A DNA stretch of 41,518 nucleotides, taken from positions 1-41,518 of IMG/VR virus record IMGVR_UViG_3300010430_000157; one strand, given 5' to 3'. The stretch is from a virus. Under the pieces are notes generated by a model, which worked only from the letters and a program-made list of their open reading frames with translations, was not told the DNA's origin and searched no databases. Positions 7,996 to 13,124 of this stretch are shown here, in pieces (the first letter of the stretch is position 1; every line of letters starts with the position of its first letter). A program made the translations under genes and the position numbers.

Positions 7996-8232
7996 CTATC
8001 TCAGCGGCGTGCGGCTGATTAACGTCCAATCGCCGCGTGTGTCGTTTGTTTCTTCTGTCCATTCTTCTATACCCACGTAACAAATCACGCCGCTAATACT
8101 GGAAAAATCTGATGTGTGTGTATACGGCCGAAAAAAGCTGATTCTCCCATCTTTGATTTGTTTGACGGTACAGACGCCGTGTGTATTTTCGCGCGTTACT
8201 TGATCGGCAAGTTGTAAGTCTGAATTTTTCAT
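7996..8232 (-). CDS. Hypothetical protein
   Basis: 78 residues, predicted beta-rich (GVCTVKQIKDGRISFFRPY, ISGVICYVGIEEW). The leader is (CA)5 then ACAGGAAAC and a short spacer before ATG, the typical accessory-operon leader. No family recognised. Confidence 0.7.
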   Translation of the reverse strand: MKNSDLQLADQVTRENTHGVCTVKQIKDGRISFFRPYTHTSDFSSISGVICYVGIEEWTEETNDTRGDWTLISRTPLR

Positions 8233-8304
8233 GGTGTCAGTTTCCTGTTGTGTGTGTGATTGCTCAAGGTTCTGTATTCTCAGCGGCTGAAAACACAGAA
8301 ACTT

Positions 8305-8326
8305 GAGCGGGACTCCCTTCCCGCTC
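8305..8326 (-). terminator. Hairpin downstream of DUF932 gene
   Basis: GAGCGGGA / TCCCGCTC (8305..8312, 8319..8326) pair perfectly around a 6-base loop, eight bases after the DUF932 stop on the - strand. The downstream tail is AAGTTTCTG rather than a T-run, so it is either a weak terminator or an mRNA-stabilising 3' hairpin. Confidence 0.55.
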
Positions 8327-8333
8327 GATTCCG

Positions 8334-9326
8334 TTAGGCTACCAATTCCAGCGCGCTATCGAATGCGCGCGCTTTCAGGGTTGCGCCGTGGCCAAACTGG
8401 CCAGAAGAAAAGCGATTTTCTGGCGTGCGTGATACCGTGGAAAAATCGATAAAGTTGGTTACGGCGTTCATAAGACCCCACGCGGTGCCGTCTGCGCTTT
8501 CCAGATCAGAACCCGGCCCGCTACGGTATGCATGCATCAATTTCCCTGTAACGGCTTTTAAGGTGCGCTCATTGACTACATTGTTTTGCTCATCCGTTTT
8601 AGCATAAAGACCGATAAAATAATTTATCGCCTGTTCATCGGTGACGCGTTGCGCCGCCAGTGCATCAGCATCAGCCGCGAACGTTTCCAGCCGCTCATCG
8701 ACTAAGCCCAATTCCGCCTTGACCTGATCGGCGTCAAACTGGCGGGAATGGGGTACCTTGATCGATGCACGGCCGCCGTTATGGCCAACTGCCATGCTCA
8801 AGGTGTTATTGCAGACTACCCGGACAGTCGTAAAATCGGCGATTGTGGCCATGGTGCCATCGTTGGCCGTGGCTAGTAACAAGTAAGGTTTCAGAATGTC
8901 GCGGCCGTTGCCAAGCTTAAGATCAAGATTGCAACGCGCCAAAGCCCAAACCTTAGCGCCGCCATTCAACGCGCCCGCCGTTTCAATACTGAAGCGGGAA
9001 CCACTTACCAGATCGCGGTAAAATTCCAAGGTGTCGCCGGGTTGCATCAATTGGAAACGATTGCTGCCAATTCCCAGATGTGCCTGCGTATCGCTGCGTA
9101 CGTGTGCAAAGCGATCAGGGATAACCATCGGCTCGCGGCTGCCGTCACTGTTTTCGACGCCGTAAAATATCGGCCGTTTCTGTATGTGCCAGTCTAAACC
9201 GGCTGCCGTTTTCCATTCTTCTATACTCGCATCGGCATTGATGCGCTGGCCAAGTCCGTGCCAAGGAAGTTTCCCGGTGAATGCCATATTGTCGCGGTCG
9301 TTTGAACTATCGATTAAATGTGCCAT
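8334..9326 (-). CDS. DUF932 (phage/plasmid-like TIGR03299) protein
   Basis: 330 residues, full length for the family. Recognisable features are the N-terminal GKLPWHGLGQRI with A.IEEWKTAAGLDW, then RFAHVRSDTQAHLGIGSNRF and a central LLLATANDGTMA with TVRVVCNNTLSMAV. DUF932 proteins are common on phages and plasmids, but their molecular role is not established. The gene has its own promoter copy (9367..9405), a (CA)9 leader and an AGGAAAC Shine-Dalgarno, so it is probably strongly and separately expressed early in infection. Confidence 0.88.
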   Translation of the reverse strand: MAHLIDSSNDRDNMAFTGKLPWHGLGQRINADASIEEWKTAAGLDWHIQKRPIFYGVENSDGSREPMVIPDRFAHVRSDTQAHLGIGSNRFQLMQPGDTLEFYRDLVSGSRFSIETAGALNGGAKVWALARCNLDLKLGNGRDILKPYLLLATANDGTMATIADFTTVRVVCNNTLSMAVGHNGGRASIKVPHSRQFDADQVKAELGLVDERLETFAADADALAAQRVTDEQAINYFIGLYAKTDEQNNVVNERTLKAVTGKLMHAYRSGPGSDLESADGTAWGLMNAVTNFIDFSTVSRTPENRFSSGQFGHGATLKARAFDSALELVA

Positions 9327-9366
9327 GGTGTTGGTTTCCTATTGTGTGTGTGTGTGTGTGAAGTTT

Positions 9367-9405
9367 CAGTATAGCAGCTTGATATACAGTTGCAAGCTTT
9401 TTTTA
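9367..9405 (-). promoter_or_regulatory. Promoter copy A with 19-bp operator-like dyad
   Basis: On the - strand: an A-tract, then -35 TTGCAA (9390..9395), 16-bp spacer, -10 TATACT (9368..9373). The 39-bp unit is identical to copy B and nearly identical to copy C. An imperfect dyad GTATAGCA-GCT-TGATATAC (9369..9387, + strand) fills the spacer and overlaps the -10, the position expected for a repressor operator. It lies upstream of DUF932 and overlaps the stop region of the preceding gene by three bases. Confidence 0.82.
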
Positions 9406-10035
9406 AACTGTTGCGGCCGTGGCCAGTGCGTGCCAGATACGCGCGCGACTCGGCACCACAGAATCAGCCGCGAATTTTTCAGCATAGGCGCTGATAGTTT
9501 GGCGCTGTTCAATCGTGGCGCTATCCAGTGCGTTAACCAGCAGTGCCAACTGATCGCAAAGCATGCGGGAAACAGCATCGGTTTCCGGCTGTTTGGCGGT
9601 TTCCGGCTGTTTGGGGGTTTCGGGCACGGTTTCGGTTTTCGGTGGTGTGTGACCGGCTGCAATCATGCGCGCGTCAATGATTTTCCTTTCGGCGTCTGTC
9701 GGCACGGCTGAAACGACCACGGGCACGATTTTGGCGGGCTTGGGCTTAGGTGCCGGTTTCGCTTTGCGCGGCTTAGGTGGCGTCTGTGGCGCGCTGGTAT
9801 CCCAATCCATGGCGGCCGCCCATTTATCAGCGTGCGTATCGTTCGCCGTCACTTTGGGGGCAGCCGATGCGCCGCTATTCATAACAGCATCATAGGCAGC
9901 GCCGCCAGTGCAATCATTGCACTCGATTTGTCCGCGCGCCAGCCAGTAGATTGCTTCTCCGGCTTCAACGCGTTCGCCGCACTTGGAGCATTTCCCGGAA
10001 TACTTGCTAATCATGTAATGAGCTTGTTTGTTCAT
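9403..10035 (-). CDS. Zinc-ribbon protein with basic proline-rich linker
   Basis: 210 residues from ATG 10035, chosen because it follows AGGAAAC; the longer open frame to 10122 merely reads through promoter B. Residues 11-45 hold a treble-clef/zinc-ribbon-like CSKCGE...CNDC. A basic linker PKPRKAKPAPKPKPAK (about 90-105) and a duplicated PETxKQPET segment follow. A helical C-terminal domain of about 70 residues ends the protein. The N-terminal CxxC pairs resemble PARP-type or Lys-X zinc elements found in small phage proteins, but the function is unknown. It has its own promoter copy (B) and a (CA)6 leader. Confidence 0.78.
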   Translation of the reverse strand: MNKQAHYMISKYSGKCSKCGERVEAGEAIYWLARGQIECNDCTGGAAYDAVMNSGASAAPKVTANDTHADKWAAAMDWDTSAPQTPPKPRKAKPAPKPKPAKIVPVVVSAVPTDAERKIIDARMIAAGHTPPKTETVPETPKQPETAKQPETDAVSRMLCDQLALLVNALDSATIEQRQTISAYAEKFAADSVVPSRARIWHALATAATV

Positions 10036-10073
10036 AGTATCGGTTTCCTGTTGTGTGTGTGTGTTGACAGTTT

Positions 10074-10112
10074 CAGTATAGCAGCTTGATATACAGTTGC
10101 AAGCTTTTTTTA
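10074..10112 (-). promoter_or_regulatory. Promoter copy B with operator-like dyad
   Basis: 39-bp unit identical to copy A: -35 TTGCAA (10097..10102), -10 TATACT (10075..10080), dyad at 10076..10094, and an A7 tract upstream of -35. It lies in front of the zinc-ribbon gene and overlaps the last three bases of the preceding gene. Confidence 0.82.
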
Positions 10113-10493
10113 TAGACTCCACGGGGCAGCATCATAGCCGGGCAGCTTGCGGATAAGTGCCAGCCGTAAGCGCTCACAAATATCGCGGGCTTTGCTGTTT
10201 TCCCAGCCGCGCGACTCGCAAGCTTGGTATTCGTAACCAGTCAGCAGCGACAGTGCGTGCAATGCCGGTACAGTTTCGAGCTTGTATGTGTAGCCGGTTT
10301 CGCCTGAAAAATCCTGTTGCGCGGTTTCCGGTGTCATATCGCTGTAGCGGTCACAAACGGCCGTGATATTTTCCTGTAGCAATTCGCGGCCGATGGCGGC
10401 GAAGCTTTCAAAGCCGTAATAAGGCAGTGACTGATTGTCAACGTGATTGACAAGTGCGTTTATATGTTTAATTGATACAACGTAAGCGCTCAT
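10110..10493 (-). CDS. Hypothetical protein
   Basis: 127 residues, ATG at 10493 after a (CA)5 leader and ACAGGAAAC. Predicted mostly helical, with a phrase typical of small phage accessory proteins (YYGFESFAAIGRELLQEN, then LSLLTGYEYQACESRGWENS). It has no promoter copy immediately upstream and is probably transcribed from copy C. No family recognised. Confidence 0.72.
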   Translation of the reverse strand: MSAYVVSIKHINALVNHVDNQSLPYYGFESFAAIGRELLQENITAVCDRYSDMTPETAQQDFSGETGYTYKLETVPALHALSLLTGYEYQACESRGWENSKARDICERLRLALIRKLPGYDAAPWSL

Positions 10494-10526
10494 TGTGTGG
10501 GTTTCCTGTTGTGTGTGTGTAAGTGT

Positions 10527-10742
10527 TTAACAGCCGTTTATGCTGATACTGTGGAACCGTTGCAGATATACATCCAAGTCTGAAGTGGAAATCCAATCTT
10601 TACGGCCGCCATCGATATCGACACCGGTAAACTTCGGGGATGTCAGGACATAGGCGCGCAATTCCTGTATTTCAGTTTCCAGCATGGCCAAACGGCGTTT
10701 GGCTTCTGTATTTTCGAGCTGTAATTTTTTGATGTAGTTCAT
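10527..10742 (-). CDS. Small coiled-coil hypothetical protein
   Basis: 71 residues. The first 35 are a likely coiled coil (IKKLQLENTEAKRRLAMLETEIQELRAYV) and the rest a short polar domain. It is preceded by CAGGAAAT as Shine-Dalgarno, an interrupted CA tract and promoter copy C. Unknown function. Confidence 0.7.
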   Translation of the reverse strand: MNYIKKLQLENTEAKRRLAMLETEIQELRAYVLTSPKFTGVDIDGGRKDWISTSDLDVYLQRFHSISINGC

Positions 10743-10775
10743 GGCGTTTATTTCCTGTTGTGTGTTTGTGTGTAT

Positions 10776-10814
10776 CAGTATAGCAGCTTGATATACAGTT
10801 GCAAGCTTTATTTA
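10776..10814 (-). promoter_or_regulatory. Promoter copy C with operator-like dyad
   Basis: Same unit as A and B apart from the A-tract, which is interrupted here (AAATAAAGC): -35 TTGCAA (10799..10804), -10 TATACT (10777..10782), dyad 10778..10796. Drives the 71- and 127-residue genes. It overlaps the stop codon of the 25-residue peptide gene. Confidence 0.82.
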
Positions 10815-10889
10815 TGCGAAATAGTGGCGGATAGGTGCGCTGATTGGGAAAGCGGCAAGTACACAAAGAGCGAAGATTGCTATGGCCAT
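10812..10889 (-). CDS. 25-residue hydrophobic peptide
   Basis: A very short frame, ATG 10889 to TAA 10812. It encodes a hydrophobic peptide (MAIAIFALCVLAAFPISAPI then RHYFA) that could span or dock on a membrane. Support comes from the leader: (CA)5 and AAAGGAAC before the ATG, the same arrangement as the other genes of this operon. It is the first gene of the - strand operon next to the control region. No homologue recognised. Confidence 0.6.
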   Translation of the reverse strand: MAIAIFALCVLAAFPISAPIRHYFA

Positions 10890-10925
10890 GATATTGTTCC
10901 TTTTATGTGTGTGTGGTTTCAGTTT

Positions 10926-10945
10926 CAACAAACATATGTTTGTTG
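10926..10945. promoter_or_regulatory. 20-bp perfect palindrome
   Basis: CAACAAACAT directly abuts its reverse complement ATGTTTGTTG. It lies 37 bases before the ATG of the 25-residue peptide, a position suited to a dimeric repressor site or an mRNA hairpin at the head of the accessory transcript. Confidence 0.7.
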
Positions 10946-11003
10946 TCTTGTTAATTAAGTTAACGGCACGCGCTCGCAAACCTTTAGCTTTTTTTCATTC
11001 TTT

Positions 11004-11021
11004 TTGTGAACCAGTTCACAA
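11004..11021. promoter_or_regulatory. 18-bp inverted repeat
   Basis: TTGTGAAC-CA-GTTCACAA has perfect 8-base arms and a 2-base centre, resembling an operator for a helix-turn-helix dimer. An A/T-rich stretch lies immediately to its left (10988..11005). Confidence 0.65.
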
Positions 11022-11175
11022 TCTGGAAACAATCTGATAACTATGCGGGCGGATAGAGGTATATCTACGTGCTAGCCGTTTACTAATTCTTCAGATACCT
11101 ACCTAAACCTGCCACGGCTCGCCGATGCTGCGCACTGTACGCGCCCGCACGGCTGGCCGTGGCTTCGATGCAATT

Positions 11176-11194
11176 GTATATGGTAATGATATAC
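11176..11194. promoter_or_regulatory. Stand-alone operator-like dyad (fifth copy)
   Basis: GTATATGG-TAA-TGATATAC matches the dyad embedded in promoters A-D (consensus GTATATCA-N3-TGATATAC), with a perfect right arm and two left-arm mismatches. No matching -35 box was seen, so it may be a pure binding site. Confidence 0.55.
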
Positions 11195-11258
11195 ATTCTC
11201 ATTCGCATCTATGGCTACACATACACATACCTATACACACTGGTTATACATACAGTAG

Positions 11259-11438
11259 TCTAGCATTCCCCACATTGCGTACGATTCCACCGGGATCGCG
11301 TCCGCCATTCCCCACTTGCTCGGAATAGGTAACGATATCAAGGACTTAGGGGCGGGCAGTAAGGGGTGGCAGGGGGTGATTTCAGAAATCGGGGCGGCCG
11401 CTGCTGCAATCGTAGGTACCCTTACGGGCGGCGGCTGA
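11259..11438 (+). pseudogene. Orphan open frame without a normal start
   Basis: Sixty codons are open from just after a TAG to TGA 11436. The translation looks protein-like: HIAYDSTGIASAIPHLLGIG, then NDIKDLGAGSKGWQGVISEIG, then an Ala-rich end IVGTLTGGG. The only start codon is a TTG at 11316 (40 residues) and no ribosome binding site is visible. It may be the 3' remnant of a deleted gene, a small hydrophobic peptide, or chance. Confidence 0.25.
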
Positions 11439-11520
11439 TTCATGAAAGTTGTGGGGTTTCCATCGAATTTTCGATGGCTGATTCATGAAAGTTGTGGGGT
11501 TTCCATCGAATTTTCGATGG
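11435..11520. repeat. Tandem 43-bp repeat with internal hairpins
   Basis: Two exact copies (11435..11477 and 11478..11520) lie head to tail. Each ends in CCATCGAA-TT-TTCGATGG, a perfect inverted repeat with 8-base arms. A partial third CATTCGATGG follows. It lies just upstream of promoter copy D. Confidence 0.9.
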
Positions 11521-11575
11521 CATTCGATGGCGGCTAGTCGGCGAACTGGTCAGGCAAAAAAAATTTTGCGCCACC

Positions 11576-11616
11576 AAAAATAAAGCTTGCAAACTGTATA
11601 TCAATTTGATAGACTG
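11576..11616 (+). promoter_or_regulatory. Promoter copy D with operator-like dyad (+ strand)
   Basis: Homologous to copies A-C but pointing right: AAAAATAAAGC, then -35 TTGCAA (11587..11592), a 17-bp spacer and -10 TAGACT (11610..11615). The dyad GTATATCA-ATT-TGATAGAC (11596..11614) has one arm mismatch. It would drive the + strand accessory genes from 11668 onward, so both divergent transcripts share one operator type. Confidence 0.78.
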
Positions 11617-11667
11617 GTATCGTTTCTTAGTATAAATGCTTAAGAAAGCGAACCCGGAGTAAGGCGA

Positions 11668-12057
11668 ATGATCTACTGCGAACAATGCAAGCTCTGGCAC
11701 GGCAACTCGATTGCCGCCCACACACAAAGGAATCAACAAATGAACCAACAAACAGTCAGTGAATACCTGTCTGAATTGGACGCGCACGAAATCTATGCGT
11801 CCGATGAGATAGGCAAAGACTTTATAAAGCAGACCGGCAAGTACCCGTGCTGGACAGGTATACCGGCAGCGGAAATGCGCGAGGCAATCAAGGCGCGCGG
11901 GCTCGGCGGTGAACTGGAAGGCGACATGGATATGATTTCCGGCTTTCAAATGGCCGAAGCCTGCGCACGGGAGTTTGCAGACTTCCTGCCAGTAGCCATG
12001 GGACGCGGTTCGCTGTTCCGCGAGTGTATCCGCATATTAAAAGAGAAGGGGTTTTAA
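11668..12057 (+). CDS. Hypothetical accessory protein
   Basis: 129 residues from ATG 11668 (GGAGTAAGG upstream), or 105 residues from ATG 11740, which has a CACACACAAAGGAAT leader like the - strand accessory genes. The longer form adds a CxxC (CEQC) segment. The core has TGKYPCWTGIPAAEMREAIKA and a helical C-terminus. No family recognised. First gene after promoter D. Confidence 0.72.
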   Translation: MIYCEQCKLWHGNSIAAHTQRNQQMNQQTVSEYLSELDAHEIYASDEIGKDFIKQTGKYPCWTGIPAAEMREAIKARGLGGELEGDMDMISGFQMAEACAREFADFLPVAMGRGSLFRECIRILKEKGF

Positions 12058-12060
12058 GCC

Positions 12061-12384
12061 ATGAAGCCGATGAAACAAATTATAGGTGGCAAAGCATACG
12101 ACACCGAAACCGCGACAAAGATATGCGAGTTGTACTGCTCGGACTATCCAAGCGATTTCCGTTATCACAATACCGCGATGTACCGAACGAAAAGGGGCAC
12201 GTACTTTGTGGCGGGCCACGGTGGCCCGATGTCAATGTGGCGTGCGCCCGCCGTGGGCGGTGGCTGGACCGATGGCCACGGCATTCGCGTGGTTGAGTAT
12301 GAGGAAGCGCGTGAAACCGCAGAGAATGCCGGGCTCGATGTTGATGAAATGATCGCGGCTGGTTTTCAAATTGAGGAGGGCTGA
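12061..12384 (+). CDS. Small mobile-element protein of the 'YDTxTA...YRTKxGxYFxxGxGGP' type
   Basis: 107 residues. The pattern GKAYDTETATKICE, then SDFRYHNTAMYRTKRGTYFV and GHGGPMSMW is one I know from many small phage and ICE proteins in diverse bacteria. The C-terminus EYEEARETAENAGLDVDEM also fits. No established function; host-takeover or defence-related roles are possible but unproven. It sits three bases after the previous stop. Confidence 0.72.
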   Translation: MKPMKQIIGGKAYDTETATKICELYCSDYPSDFRYHNTAMYRTKRGTYFVAGHGGPMSMWRAPAVGGGWTDGHGIRVVEYEEARETAENAGLDVDEMIAAGFQIEEG

Positions 12385-12386
12385 AC

Positions 12387-12575
12387 ATGGATACCTATGT
12401 GATTGTAAGACGGCAAGCGGACGGCGCTTGGCAGGAAACCAGGATGTCGGACGGCAGCCGGAAAGTGTATGAAACGGCCACCGAAGCACAACGGACACTG
12501 GATATGTGTGTGATGAAAGACCGGCGAAATGAATACCGCGTGAAAGTATTGCCGGAAGCGTGGAAAAAGGATTAA
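12387..12575 (+). CDS. Small hypothetical protein
   Basis: 62 residues, predicted beta-rich at the start (TYVIVRRQADGAWQETRM) and basic overall. A strong GAGGAGG Shine-Dalgarno lies in the end of the previous gene. No family recognised. Confidence 0.68.
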   Translation: MDTYVIVRRQADGAWQETRMSDGSRKVYETATEAQRTLDMCVMKDRRNEYRVKVLPEAWKKD

Positions 12576-12578
12576 ACA

Positions 12579-12830
12579 ATGGACAAGCGAATTCGGCAGC
12601 CTTTAAGCGGCAACAAAGCGGTGGTATGCTCGGCCGGGTCTCGCCAAGGCCAGCATGAGGATTCATCCATGACGTATAACCGTACCAGCGGCAAAGGCGG
12701 CACGCGCAACGCCAAAGCGAACCCGCTTCCCGATTATAATAAGAGTAAGGGCTCCGGCAAACGCCGGAAAGGCAAACTGTTGCCGAATGCCGCACCCAGC
12801 AGCGGCAACTTTCCAGCCAGATCGCGCTAA
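12579..12830 (+). CDS. Small basic low-complexity protein
   Basis: 83 residues from ATG 12579; an internal ATG at 12669, with GAGG upstream, would give 53 residues. The C-terminal part is Lys/Gly/Ser/Asn-rich ([20 protein letters not shown]) and probably disordered, suited to nucleic-acid contact. Its stop overlaps the next ATG by one base (TAATG). Confidence 0.6.
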   Translation: MDKRIRQPLSGNKAVVCSAGSRQGQHEDSSMTYNRTSGKGGTRNAKANPLPDYNKSKGSGKRRKGKLLPNAAPSSGNFPARSR

Positions 12831-13024
12831 TGCCGAGCAAAACCCCACGGCAGCGCCGCGCCATGCGAGCGGCGGCGGCGGGCCATTCCACGCTCGGAAT
12901 ACCTGAGTCAGTTGGTAGGGAATTCGTGGCGGCCGATAAGCGGGCGGCCAAGAAAAAAGCTAACTCTAAGAAAAAGAACGCAAAACGCCGTGCCACCCGA
13001 AAGAAATCGACTCGCGCCCGGTGA
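12830..13024 (+). CDS. Small basic phage protein ([12 protein letters not shown]... family)
   Basis: 64 residues. It begins [20 protein letters not shown], followed by [16 protein letters not shown] and a Lys/Arg-rich tail. This head (SK..QRR.M.A.AH / GIP..VG.EF..ADK) is common among small phage proteins of unknown function. The tail (about 26 residues, mostly K/R/A) suggests DNA or RNA binding. Confidence 0.75.
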   Translation: MPSKTPRQRRAMRAAAAGHSTLGIPESVGREFVAADKRAAKKKANSKKKNAKRRATRKKSTRAR

Positions 13025-13052
13025 TGATCAGCTTGGACCGGCGCGCGGATGC

Positions 13053-13124
13053 ATGACAGCCTTTTTTATCGGTGCGGCAATCTGGATGCTGGCGGTATTA
13101 ATCTTTTGTTGGGTGACTAAATGA
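13053..13124 (+). CDS. 23-residue single-pass membrane peptide
   Basis: ATG 13053 to TGA 13124 encodes MTAFFIGAAIWMLAVLIFCW followed by VTK, almost entirely one transmembrane helix. The stop overlaps the ATG of the fibre-like gene (ATGA). The Shine-Dalgarno (GCGGAT) is weak. It could be a tiny membrane-active or lysis-related peptide, or merely a coupling leader. Confidence 0.45.
   Translation: MTAFFIGAAIWMLAVLIFCWVTK

Larger units (their letters stand above)
10890..11667. promoter_or_regulatory. Divergent control region (possible origin)
   Basis: Nearly 780 bases between the first - strand and first + strand accessory genes with no convincing gene. It contains a 20-bp perfect palindrome, an 18-bp inverted repeat, an operator-like dyad and a tandem 43-bp hairpin repeat. 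It also holds A/C-rich runs of ACACATACACATACC type near 11216-11255 and a + strand promoter copy. This density of structure is typical of a phage control region or replication origin; which one is inference. Confidence 0.65.

Noticed and set aside
10036-10122. N-terminal extension of the zinc-ribbon protein
   Set aside because: The added codons read the promoter B unit, CA repeat and Shine-Dalgarno; the same peptide phrase arises wherever the cassette occurs.
11231-11443. 70-residue Pro/Ala-rich - strand frame in the control region
   Set aside because: No ribosome binding site; it lies antisense to a more protein-like frame and over operator-rich DNA.
9367-11616. CRISPR array or tRNA-like repeats
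   Set aside because: Repeats are 700 bp apart with genes between them and contain -35/-10 boxes; no regular spacers and no cloverleaf.
11440-11949. 169-residue frame on the - strand over the tandem repeat and promoter D
   Set aside because: It reads through the hairpin repeats and the promoter and is antisense to a + strand gene with better signals; no ribosome binding site seen.
12232-12996. 254-residue open frame on the - strand
   Set aside because: It runs antisense across four + strand genes that have good ribosome binding sites; its composition is Arg/Ser/Cys-rich and no motif is seen.
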